Part shown: piece by piece, positions 34,746-42,337 of the stretch
Layout: each line of letters opens with the position of its first letter
Position numbering within the stretch: the stretch's first letter is position 1
Origin: Clostridiales bacterium UBA7568
Lineage (GTDB): Bacteria; Bacillota; Clostridia; Oscillospirales; CAG-272
Length of the DNA stretch: 64,000 bases
Direction: 5' to 3'
NCBI GenBank assembly: GCA_002479075.1
Contig: DLLG01000010.1
Location: 11,765 to 75,764 of the forward strand
The notes under the pieces: model-generated
What the model saw: only the letters and a program-made list of their open reading frames with translations
What the model was told of the DNA's origin: nothing
Database searches by the model: none
Position numbers and translations under genes: made by a program

Positions 34746-34763
34746 TAAACTTTCTCCTATTAT

Positions 34764-35015
34764 TTAGTTTACGTCTGCGGAGTCGTCCTTTTTCTTTTTC
34801 CTACGTTTCGGGACGGGGTCATACCCGCCTCGGCTGAAAGGGTTGCAGCGCAGGATGCGCCAAAGAGTCAGCCCGAGACCGCATATAAAACCCCACTCGC
34901 TGAAAGCCTCTATCGCATATTGCGAGCAGGTTGGCGAAAAACGGCAGCACGGCGGCTTGAGCGGTGAAATGAGCCTTTGATACAGCTTTACGAAAAAGAT
35001 GCCGATACGTCTCAT
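34764..35015 (-). CDS. yidD: Membrane protein insertion efficiency factor YidD
   Basis: The 83-residue protein has the family core LYQRLISPLKPPCCRFSPTC, then SQYAIEAFSEWG and CNPFSRGGYDPVP, with an amphipathic N-terminal helix. It overlaps the rnpA stop by four bases (ATGA) and precedes yidC by 18 bp. Confidence 0.95.
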   Translation of the reverse strand: MRRIGIFFVKLYQRLISPLKPPCCRFSPTCSQYAIEAFSEWGFICGLGLTLWRILRCNPFSRGGYDPVPKRRKKKKDDSADVN

Positions 35016-35401
35016 TTCTGCTCACCGCTTGCAAACATTTTGAGCTTTCCGAAGGTATAAAGCAGGTCCTCGTATATGTCCGTCGATTTTGCGTCTGCCG
35101 CAGATTGCTTTGCCGCAAGAACGATGAGAAAGCCCTTTTTTATATCGTTTTTCTTTTCAAGACTTTGGTACGCCGCGCGGATTATGCGCTTTATGCGCGA
35201 CCTTGTAACCGCTCCTCCCGTTTTCTTTGAAACCGCAAGTCCGACACGGTTTATCTTCTTTTTGAGCGGGTTTGCACGGGCGAGCCGTGCAGCGTGGTAA
35301 TCGGTTAATACATATACCACGATATGTCTGCCAAAGGCCTTCTGACCTTTGACATATGCCTTTTTATAAAGGTGATTTTCGGAAATTGCCGTGACTTTCA
35401 C
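35012..35401 (-). CDS. rnpA: Ribonuclease P protein component
   Basis: The 129-residue basic protein supports RNase P RNA in maturing tRNA 5' ends. It has the family start (ISENHLYKKAYVKGQKAFGRH), GLAVSKKTGGAVTRSRIKRIIRAAY (quoted here as AVTRSRIKRIIR) and the C-terminal helix. The central motif reads RSRIKR instead of the common RNRIKR. It follows rpmH in the conserved order. Confidence 0.94.
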   Translation of the reverse strand: MKVTAISENHLYKKAYVKGQKAFGRHIVVYVLTDYHAARLARANPLKKKINRVGLAVSKKTGGAVTRSRIKRIIRAAYQSLEKKNDIKKGFLIVLAAKQSAADAKSTDIYEDLLYTFGKLKMFASGEQK

Positions 35402-35486
35402 ATAAACCTCCGATGCGAAAAGCGGAAAACCTCCGCTAAAAAATTAAAGCCTATGTCAAGCCACAGGCTTTTTGTTGATTTACAGA

Positions 35487-35621
35487 TCAATATGAAAGGC
35501 GAGCTCTGCCTTTAGCGCGTCTTCTCTTGAGTACCTTGCGGCCGTTAGCTGTACGCATTCTCTTGCGGAAGCCGTGCTCCTTTTCTCTCTGTATTTTCTT
35601 GGGCTGATAAGTTCTGAGCAT
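35487..35621 (-). CDS. rpmH: 50S ribosomal protein L34
   Basis: This 44-codon gene encodes a very basic protein that starts MLRTYQPKKIQREKEHGFRK and ends RRRAKGRARLSY, the L34 signature. It is the first gene of the rpmH-rnpA-yidD-yidC-jag-mnmE cluster. GGAGGTG lies just before the ATG and a near-consensus promoter is at 35696. Confidence 0.96.
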   Translation of the reverse strand: MLRTYQPKKIQREKEHGFRKRMRTANGRKVLKRRRAKGRARLSY

Positions 35622-35695
35622 TACATTGCACCTCCTCTGCGGAATTTAAAGCGGCAATTTTCCTGCATAGGCATATTGCCACAATTACAAGGTCC

Positions 35696-35725
35696 ATTAT
35701 ACACGCAAAAACGGGGTTTTGTCAA
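35696..35725 (-). promoter_or_regulatory. Promoter of the rpmH cluster
   Basis: TTGACA and TATAAT are 18 bp apart on the minus strand, about 75 bp before rpmH. Confidence 0.8.
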
Positions 35726-35815
35726 TAGTTATTTGCAGTTTTTTCAGTTTTTTGAGTGACGCAAACGGGCTTTCTTTCATATTATTAAGAAGATACGTGT
35801 TTTACGGAGGACAAA

Positions 35816-36385
35816 ATGGCTATAAAAATCTTCATAGATCAGGGACACAATCCCGAAAATCCGAACGCGGGAGCGGAGGGCAGCGGTTACAGAGAGCAGG
35901 ACCTCGTTTACGAGATCGGCGTGCAGCTGGCGGCTCTCCTGAATTCGGATCCGAATTTTGAGGCGAGGCTTTCGCGCAATTCTCCGGATGAAATCCTCGG
36001 AACGAGCGTTGCGTCGTCCCTTGCGGCGAGGGTCAACGCGGCAAACGACTGGGGTGCCGACTACTTCATATCGATACACGCAAACGCCTCCGACATCCCG
36101 ACGGCGACCGGCACAGAGGGCTTCGTTTATTCGACATCGTCCGAAGCATACCCGCTTGCGGTTGATATTGTTTCCGGAATAAGCGAGGCGACGGGAATTC
36201 CGGACAGGGGCGTTTTCGCCCGCCCGAGTCTTTACGTCCTGCGGAAAACCAAAATGCCCGCAACGCTTATAGAAACCGGGTTTATAACGACGCAGTCCGA
36301 GGCGGATCTGCTCAAAAATTCGCCGGAGCTTTTCGCGCAGGGAATGTATAACGGGATACGCAGATATTTCGGGTTTGAAAACTGA
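35816..36385 (+). CDS. N-acetylmuramoyl-L-alanine amidase (Amidase_3)
   Basis: The 189-residue product is a stand-alone Amidase_3 domain that cleaves the bond between muramic acid and the stem peptide. The zinc site is visible as His in IDQGHNP, Glu in GYREQDL and His in ISIHANAS, with the catalytic Glu in LIETGFIT. There is no signal peptide or wall-binding domain, which is unusual for a secreted hydrolase; it may act in the mother cell, in release of the cell or by another export route. It diverges from rpmH, in the position where dnaA is found in many relatives. Confidence 0.92.
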   Translation: MAIKIFIDQGHNPENPNAGAEGSGYREQDLVYEIGVQLAALLNSDPNFEARLSRNSPDEILGTSVASSLAARVNAANDWGADYFISIHANASDIPTATGTEGFVYSTSSEAYPLAVDIVSGISEATGIPDRGVFARPSLYVLRKTKMPATLIETGFITTQSEADLLKNSPELFAQGMYNGIRRYFGFEN

Positions 36386-36387
36386 AA

Positions 36388-36425
36388 ACAGAGTGCCGGC
36401 GCGGTGCGTCGGCACTCTGTTTTTT
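36388..36425. terminator. Bidirectional terminator between amidase and GDPD genes
   Basis: Arms ACAGAGTGCCG and CGGCACTCTGT are flanked by A and T runs between converging genes. Confidence 0.85.
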
Positions 36426-37167
36426 AATATTTGGGAGTCGGACGGTAGTTTTCGAAAATTACGCCGTCCGAATATTTCTGATCCACATCCGGCTCGCGCG
36501 AGGTCCAGGTGAAAAGCATTGTTCCTTTTTTCAGCAGTCCTCTGACGTGCTTCGGAAGCGGCACGTTTTTATATGCAATGAAGTCCGGCTTGTTCAAAAA
36601 AGAGAAGCGACAGGAGGAGAGAAGCGAAGCGACAATCTTTTTCTGTCCCGGAATGTAATCCGAAATCTCCGACGCAAGCTGACCGCGACAGATGTGCGGC
36701 GCCTTTTTGCGGAACCTGTTGACTATAAACGGATTGAAGGATTCAATGCAGAAGTTGCCTTCAAAGCCGGCAAGGATTTTTATCGCTTTATCGCAGAGCT
36801 CGTCGTTGCGGCGACCGGTTTTCAGCTCGACTATAAGCGGGGCCTTTGTCCCTCTGAAAATGTCAAGCACCTCGGTAAAGAGCGGGATGTGTTCGTCCGT
36901 GCCGAGGAGACTCAGCTTTTTCAGCTCGTCATAATCAAGCGAATCGACGCGTGCGTCAACTCCGCAGACGCGTTTCAGATCATCGTCGTGAAAGACGACG
37001 ACCTGCCCGTCCTTTGAAAGCTGAATATCAAATTCCGTGCCGTAGCCCGCTTCCGCGGAAAGACGGAAAGCGGCGACGGAATTTTCCGGAATTCCGTTTG
37101 CTATATCGTGCAGACCGCGATGAGCATAGTTTACGCGGGTGAAAATGCTTTTATCAATCTTCCGCAT
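36424..37167 (-). CDS. Glycerophosphodiester phosphodiesterase
   Basis: The 247-residue protein has the GDPD TIM-barrel signature: YAHRGLHDIANGIPENSVAAF (His and Arg near residues 14-15, then PEN), EFDIQLSKDGQVVVFHDD and FCIESFNP. It would split glycerophosphodiesters into glycerol-3-phosphate and an alcohol. I chose the ATG at 37167 because GGAGG lies 7 bases upstream; it overlaps the MFS gene by 14 bp, so the two are coupled. Confidence 0.92.
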   Translation of the reverse strand: MRKIDKSIFTRVNYAHRGLHDIANGIPENSVAAFRLSAEAGYGTEFDIQLSKDGQVVVFHDDDLKRVCGVDARVDSLDYDELKKLSLLGTDEHIPLFTEVLDIFRGTKAPLIVELKTGRRNDELCDKAIKILAGFEGNFCIESFNPFIVNRFRKKAPHICRGQLASEISDYIPGQKKIVASLLSSCRFSFLNKPDFIAYKNVPLPKHVRGLLKKGTMLFTWTSREPDVDQKYSDGVIFENYRPTPKY

Positions 37168-38569
37168 CGAGCGCCTCCAGACCCTTCGCATTTGCCAGCT
37201 TCTTTGCCTTTATGTTTTTGACGAGCAGGATGAACACGGCAGTGCTGAGCGCAAGCAGAACGGACGCATATATCGGCAGTGCGCCCCAGACTTTGAATCT
37301 GAAAAGAATCAGTCCGACGAGGACGGGGGTCAGCGTCTGAGCCGACATACTTGCGGCGTAATAATAGCCTGTGAATTTTCCGATCTGCTTCGAAGAGCAG
37401 AGCTCAACGACCATCGGGAAGGAGCAGTTATGAACAAGAGCCATTCCGTAGCCCTTGATGACCCAGATTGCATAAAGTATTATCGGGAATGCCTTTTCGC
37501 CGTTTTCGCCGACGACCTCTGTCCCGGGCTTGACGAAAGTCATAAGGAGCATTGCGACGAACGCAAGCGAAAGTCCGGAGGAGACTGTCCATTTTCTGCC
37601 GATTTTATCTGCAATATATCCGGCTGTCGCAAATCCGACGACAGAGGCAAGTCCGCCGATGATCGTCAGGATCATAGTTGCGCTGGATTTCGAGTCGAGA
37701 TAATAAATAACGTAGTTTCCGATGTAAGTGCCGATGGCATTGTCTGCCATAAACCAGAGTGCCTCCGCACCGAGGATTGCAAGGAGCATATTTCTGTTTT
37801 TCTTTGACATTTTTCCGTCGTCCGTGACGGCGTCCGCAATGGCAGCGGCACGTTCACCCTCTGCCAACTGATCTTTCATCTCTTCAACGACCTTGTTTTC
37901 CTTGATTGTCAGGAACAGGACGAAGGCGGAGATCGTCATAAGCAGGGAAGCAACTACGAACGGGATTTCGATTATCCAGAGCTTATCGGATCTGTCCGCA
38001 ACGTTTATATAATCCGAGAGCGGCAGGAAAATGCCGAGGACGGTTGCAAATGCGCCGCCGATATAGCCCATAATGTTGATTATGCCGTTTGCCTTTGCGC
38101 GGAGGGGCTTTGGGGTGATGTCCGGCATAAGGGCAACCGCGGGATTCCTGTACATCATCATAAACATAAGCACAATCGCCATAATTATGACCATTCCGGC
38201 AACGTTGTTCTTATGGAAAAAGAGCGGGATGAACGGGAACGCAACTGCGGAGACGAGCGTGCCGACGAGGATATAAGGCATACGTTTTCCGATCGGCGTT
38301 GAGGTCTTGTCCGAGAGACTTCCGAAGATCGGCAGAAGAATCAGCGCGGCGAGGTTGTCGCAAGCCATAATTATGCCGACGAGCCATTGAACATTGAGAA
38401 TTTTTTCCGGGTCGCCCGCTTTCAGCGCGGCGGAGGTCATTCCGTACATCTTCTGCGCGAAGATGTCGGTCAGAAACGTCGGACACCAGGAGTCGTAGAT
38501 CTGCCAGAACAGAAGAATTCCGAAAAACGCAAATCCGATGAGATAGGTCCGCTTTAAATTCAGCTTCAT
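37154..38569 (-). CDS. MFS transporter (GPH/SLC45-like sugar carrier type)
   Basis: The 471-residue protein has about 12 membrane helices and a long central loop (about 235-260). The start LFWQIYDSWCPTFLTDIF and the loop motif GSLSDKTSTPIGKRMPYIL (an A-like motif with DKT and GKR) resemble the glycoside-pentoside-hexuronide/SLC45 sugar transporters. The substrate is unknown. It sits between a PAP2 phosphatase and GDPD on the same strand. Confidence 0.82.
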   Translation of the reverse strand: MKLNLKRTYLIGFAFFGILLFWQIYDSWCPTFLTDIFAQKMYGMTSAALKAGDPEKILNVQWLVGIIMACDNLAALILLPIFGSLSDKTSTPIGKRMPYILVGTLVSAVAFPFIPLFFHKNNVAGMVIIMAIVLMFMMMYRNPAVALMPDITPKPLRAKANGIINIMGYIGGAFATVLGIFLPLSDYINVADRSDKLWIIEIPFVVASLLMTISAFVLFLTIKENKVVEEMKDQLAEGERAAAIADAVTDDGKMSKKNRNMLLAILGAEALWFMADNAIGTYIGNYVIYYLDSKSSATMILTIIGGLASVVGFATAGYIADKIGRKWTVSSGLSLAFVAMLLMTFVKPGTEVVGENGEKAFPIILYAIWVIKGYGMALVHNCSFPMVVELCSSKQIGKFTGYYYAASMSAQTLTPVLVGLILFRFKVWGALPIYASVLLALSTAVFILLVKNIKAKKLANAKGLEALDAED

Positions 38570-38643
38570 TTGAGAGTACCCGCTTTCGTAAAGATTTATT
38601 TTGAGCCCCGCGCGGGGCTGTTTGCGACTGTCGCTTCCTCAAA

Positions 38644-39540
38644 TCAGAATATCATTGATTTTCCGAAGGCCTTTTTATATAGCGCATATGTAATCTCGAC
38701 TACGATAAATCCGACAAGAAATCCGAAGGTGACGTCTGTCAGATAATGCGCTCCGCAGCAGAGACGGGAAAAGCCCATAATGACCGCCCAGGCCATTGCG
38801 CCGAAATAAACGAGAACACGACGGCTCCTTGCTTTTTCCGAGCTTCCGAGCCAGAGCGGAACGAGCATAAGCAGCGCGGCGTTCGCCGTGTGTCCCGAGG
38901 GGAATGATTTTGAGCCGGAGAAGAAATTCGGCTTATACCATTTTGTAAATCCGTCGAGAGAGTTTGCGGCAACGAGTTCTTCAAGGCGTACTCTGCCCCA
39001 GACGAGCTTTATTGCCGTTGCCGATATGAGCAGAACGCATACGGCCGCCGCCGTAAAGAGCGCGGGCCCGAACAGCCTGCGGACGGCTTTCCTCGGCACG
39101 TTTTCGATTATGAACCGTAAAAGCACCGTCAGCACGATTATCATAAGGACGATCACAACCCAATGCCCCGCATAGAGTTTTCCGCCGGCGATCGTTTCAA
39201 TCGTTTTCTCGCTGCCGTATGCCATAAAAGCGGCGGCGATGAGGGAAAACACGAAAAACAGGATGAGCCTTGTTTTTTCTGTCACCTTGCGGCGGAGACC
39301 CCGTTCGACAAAGAGAAACGAAACTGCGCCGAGAACGGGCGTTGTCCATCTGCCGATAACCCCCATTATGACGGCGAGGATGTTCGGCGAAAGGGAATAT
39401 ACTCCGTCTTCGCTCTGCGAAAGACCGGAGAGCGAACTTGATATTTTCAGGTCATACACCGTGCCGATTGCCATCAGCGCGATAAACACTATCGCCACCG
39501 ACAGATAAAGCAGGTTCCTTTTCGTTAATAGCCTTTTCAT
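38644..39540 (-). CDS. PAP2-superfamily membrane phosphatase
   Basis: The 298-residue protein has several membrane helices and the three phosphatase motifs: KWYKPNF (motif 1), KSFPSGHTANAA (motif 2) and SRLCCGAHYLTDV (motif 3, SRx5HxxxD). It probably removes phosphate from a lipid or polyprenyl substrate. The likely ATG is at 39540, 12 bases after AAAGGAGG; an in-frame TTG at 39564 contains that site. Its 5' end overlaps the methyltransferase gene by 89 bp. Confidence 0.88.
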   Translation of the reverse strand: MKRLLTKRNLLYLSVAIVFIALMAIGTVYDLKISSSLSGLSQSEDGVYSLSPNILAVIMGVIGRWTTPVLGAVSFLFVERGLRRKVTEKTRLILFFVFSLIAAAFMAYGSEKTIETIAGGKLYAGHWVVIVLMIIVLTVLLRFIIENVPRKAVRRLFGPALFTAAAVCVLLISATAIKLVWGRVRLEELVAANSLDGFTKWYKPNFFSGSKSFPSGHTANAALLMLVPLWLGSSEKARSRRVLVYFGAMAWAVIMGFSRLCCGAHYLTDVTFGFLVGFIVVEITYALYKKAFGKSMIF

Positions 39541-40393
39541 TCTGAAAGTTTTCCTCCTTTTCAAATACGTATACAGCCATTTTTATAAGCATTTCCCGCA
39601 GTCCCGGCAGAAAGGAGAGCGGCGCGAGCCACCTGCGCAGCGGAATAAATCTTTTATAGACAGGCTTTATGCCAGACGCCGCGATGATTTTCCTAGCCTT
39701 TTTAAGAGTCATTTTGTTTATGTACGATATGTGCTTTTCTCCGTTTTCCGAAACGGATATTTTCAGAGACAGACGCCTTTCCCTGTCCGGAAGGGGCTCT
39801 GTCAGAGCTTCGTATGCGCCGATGAGCGTTTTTTCGCCGTACAGCATATGCACCCAGGGAATGTTTATCGCGTCCGAAAGGTGTGCGCCGTAAGGATGAT
39901 AATACGGGGGGAAGTTTATATACAATCTTCCGCCGGGGCGCAGAACACGCATTGCCTCCGAGAGGGCTTTTTCGGGACTGCCGACGTGCTCGAAAAAGTC
40001 GTTCATAGTTACGGTGTCAAAGGAGGCGTCTTTGAAGGGAAGCGACGTTGCGTCTCCCGTGACGAATGAATATCCACCGGAAAAGCCCAGCCTCTCCGCA
40101 AGAGCGATCGCCTTTTCTCTGTAATCGGAAACGGCGTCTATGCCCGTTACGCTTTTTGCGCCGAGGGAAAGAAAATAAAGTGTTTTTCCGCCCTCACCGC
40201 AACCGACGTCGAGAACGTCCCTGCCGGAGAACATCTCCTCCGGGGAAAAGCGCTTTTCATAGCACGATACAGCCGCCGCCCCGCGGGAAAATTCCCATTC
40301 GCCATATGTCATACCGCCGCTCGCTTCGTCATTGAACGGATGAGAAACGGGAGTAAACCGCCGGTTGAGCCTTAAAAGAGATTTTACGCTCAT
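39452..40393 (-). CDS. Class I SAM-dependent methyltransferase (UbiE-like fold)
   Basis: The 313-residue protein has the SAM-binding motif LDVGCGEGGKTLYFL (near residue 62), an acidic GIDAVS motif, and the DFFEHVGSPEKAL and MRVLRPGGRLYINFP motifs of class I methyltransferases acting on lipids or small metabolites. The C-terminal part holds a positively charged region and a hydrophobic end that may touch the membrane. Its 3' end overlaps the PAP2 gene. The substrate is not evident; neighbours suggest lipid or sugar chemistry. Confidence 0.85.
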   Translation of the reverse strand: MSVKSLLRLNRRFTPVSHPFNDEASGGMTYGEWEFSRGAAAVSCYEKRFSPEEMFSGRDVLDVGCGEGGKTLYFLSLGAKSVTGIDAVSDYREKAIALAERLGFSGGYSFVTGDATSLPFKDASFDTVTMNDFFEHVGSPEKALSEAMRVLRPGGRLYINFPPYYHPYGAHLSDAINIPWVHMLYGEKTLIGAYEALTEPLPDRERRLSLKISVSENGEKHISYINKMTLKKARKIIAASGIKPVYKRFIPLRRWLAPLSFLPGLREMLIKMAVYVFEKEENFQNEKAINEKEPALSVGGDSVYRADGNRHGV

Positions 40394-40417
40394 AACAGTT
40401 TCCTCCCGTTAAAATTT

Positions 40418-41380
40418 TTATTTTGCAAGAGATGCCGCCGCCGCGCCGATTATGCCTGCGTCGTTTCCGAGCTCGGCTATGCGAACGTCTGTGCGGAGTT
40501 TTTTATCCTTTGTATAAACTTCCTTTTCGATAAGCGGAATGAGCGGGCGAAGGAGGTTTTCCTTCTCTCCGGAAACGCCGCCGCCTATGCAGAGCACTTC
40601 GGGCTGAAAGACATTGAGAATGTTTGCGATTCCGCAGGCGAGATAGCCGAGGTATTCGTTTACGACCTCGGTTGCCGCCCTATCGCCCTTTCTCATTGCG
40701 GCAAACGCCGTCTTGCCGCCGACGCGGTTTACATCGCCCCCGCACATCTCGCGCATAAGAGAATCGGGGCACTGCTCAAACTTCTTTTTCGTTTCGGAGA
40801 TGAGAGCAGTTGCGGAGCAATAGACTTCAAAGCAGCCGTGTCTGCCGCAGGTGCAGGGTCTGCCGTCCTTTACGATGACAGTATGCCCGATTTCCGCGCC
40901 GCCGTGCGCACAGCCTGTCAGCATTTTTCCGCCGATTATGACGCCGCTTCCGACGCCCGTTCCGAGGGTTATCGTTACGGAGGACGACGTTCCCTTTGCC
41001 GCTCCTGCGACAGCCTCTCCGTATGCGGCGAGGTTTGCGTCGTTTCCGATTGTTATCTTTGATTTTTCAACTCCCGAATACTTTGAGAAAAGCTCAACGA
41101 GCGGGAAATCGAAGAATTTGATATTGTTTGCGTATTCGACATAGCCCGTATCGGGGTTTACCGTGCCGGGGCAGGCAATTCCGACTCCGCCGACTGAAAG
41201 GATGTCCGTTCCGACCTCCTCGCAAAGCCTTTTGCAGAGCGCCGCCATATCCTTTATAATCTCCTCTGCCGCCCTGTCTGCAAGGGTCGGGCAGGAGCTC
41301 TTTTTTATTATCCTGTAATTTTCATCGACTATACCGACAGCGATGTTCGTTCCTCCAAGGTCCACACCGATAGAATACAT
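40418..41380 (-). CDS. ROK-family sugar kinase (glucokinase type)
   Basis: The 320-residue protein has the ROK ATP-binding start SIGVDLGGTNIAVGIVD, the catalytic segment TIGNDANLAAYGEAV and the zinc motif CTCGRHGCFEVYCS (CxCGxxGCxE). This is the pattern of Firmicutes glucokinases; it lacks the N-terminal DNA-binding domain of ROK repressors. The ATG at 41380 follows GGAGG by 9 bases. It opens the minus-strand group that continues with the methyltransferase. Confidence 0.92.
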   Translation of the reverse strand: MYSIGVDLGGTNIAVGIVDENYRIIKKSSCPTLADRAAEEIIKDMAALCKRLCEEVGTDILSVGGVGIACPGTVNPDTGYVEYANNIKFFDFPLVELFSKYSGVEKSKITIGNDANLAAYGEAVAGAAKGTSSSVTITLGTGVGSGVIIGGKMLTGCAHGGAEIGHTVIVKDGRPCTCGRHGCFEVYCSATALISETKKKFEQCPDSLMREMCGGDVNRVGGKTAFAAMRKGDRAATEVVNEYLGYLACGIANILNVFQPEVLCIGGGVSGEKENLLRPLIPLIEKEVYTKDKKLRTDVRIAELGNDAGIIGAAAASLAK

Positions 41381-41419
41381 ATGAAAAATCCTCCGCATTA
41401 TGTAGCATATTCAATCTAT

Positions 41420-41448
41420 ATTTTACAGCCGGCAGAGAGATTTGTCAA
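41420..41448 (-). promoter_or_regulatory. Promoter of the ROK kinase gene
   Basis: TTGACA and TAAAAT are 17 bp apart on the minus strand. Confidence 0.75.
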
Positions 41449-41522
41449 GGGAAGGAGGGCGGGGAAATTGCAGTAAGCGACGAAAAATAAGCCAAAATGA
41501 CGTTTTTTGCGCCGCAACTCTG

Positions 41523-41551
41523 TTGACAGCCCGCCCGCGCGGTGTTAAAAT
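41523..41551 (+). promoter_or_regulatory. Promoter of the methyltransferase at 41584
   Basis: TTGACA and TAAAAT are 17 bp apart on the plus strand, about 33 bp before the start. Confidence 0.75.
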
Positions 41552-41583
41552 GGAGAAAAACACTCTTTGCGGAGGAAACCGGA

Positions 41584-42279
41584 ATGGCTGAATATTACAA
41601 GGCTTATGACGAAATATATAAAAAGGTAAAGGAGAGCGGAGCGGGCATATGCGGCACTTCGGAAAACGACCCCTTCGTGGCTTCGACGCTTGAAAAATGG
41701 GTAAACGAAAACGCTCTCGCGGGGAAGAGCGTGCTTCAATGCGCCTGCGGCGAGGGAAGCGAGGGGATTATTCTTTCGCGGCTCGGCTGTCTTTACTGGG
41801 GGACGGACGTCTCCGTTGCGGCTGTGAATATTGCAAGGCACAGGCTTGAAAAATACTCCGGCGCACGGATTTTCTTTATGGATATGGTCAAAAACGGCAT
41901 AGCGGGAAAATATGACGGCATAGTCGATTGTCGGGGCTTGCAGATGCTTGTCACGGATGACGACAGGCGAAAATACCTCGAAAATATCTATTCTGCCACG
42001 AAGGATGGCGCAAGCGCGATATTCATCCGCGAGCTTTGCGATGACAACGCCTTTCCGGGCGAAGTCGGCAGTATTGATGAATGGAAGAGCATTTCGGGGC
42101 TCGACTACGAGATGCACGAAGAGCAAACGATCGGCGGAAAACCCATTATGTTGCCGAGGATTCCCGAAAGGAGCAAGAGCCGCGAGGGGTATACAAAGGA
42201 GCTTGAAACCGTCGGATTCAAAATTGAGAGCTTTGAGAGGGACGAGGACGGTCTTGCAACATTTGTTGCGAGAAAATGA
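41584..42279 (+). CDS. SAM-dependent methyltransferase (thiopurine/TehB-like fold)
   Basis: The 231-residue protein has a SAM motif VLQCACGEGSEGIILSRLG (LxCxCGEGxxG) near residue 55 and a WGTDVSVAAVNIARHRL segment, in the pattern of small-molecule class I methyltransferases. I chose the ATG at 41584, which follows GGAGGAAACCGG. It is a single gene with its own promoter and shares a terminator with glmS. The substrate is unknown. Confidence 0.82.
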   Translation: MAEYYKAYDEIYKKVKESGAGICGTSENDPFVASTLEKWVNENALAGKSVLQCACGEGSEGIILSRLGCLYWGTDVSVAAVNIARHRLEKYSGARIFFMDMVKNGIAGKYDGIVDCRGLQMLVTDDDRRKYLENIYSATKDGASAIFIRELCDDNAFPGEVGSIDEWKSISGLDYEMHEEQTIGGKPIMLPRIPERSKSREGYTKELETVGFKIESFERDEDGLATFVARK

Positions 42280-42302
42280 CGCAAGCGCAGAAAGCAATAA
42301 AG

Positions 42303-42337
42303 AAAAACCGGTGCCGATACGGCGCCGGTTTTGTTTT
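42303..42337. terminator. Bidirectional terminator between methyltransferase and glmS
   Basis: Arms ACCGGTGCC and GGCGCCGGT (one G-T pair) have A and T runs on the two sides. Confidence 0.8.

Noticed and set aside
35622..35815. Replication origin beside rpmH
   Set aside because: No TTATCCACA-type DnaA boxes and no dnaA gene are visible.
38605..38620. Terminator between PAP2 and the MFS gene (AGCCCCGCGCGGGGCT)
   Set aside because: The palindrome has no loop and no U tract on the minus strand; it may be only a weak pause site.
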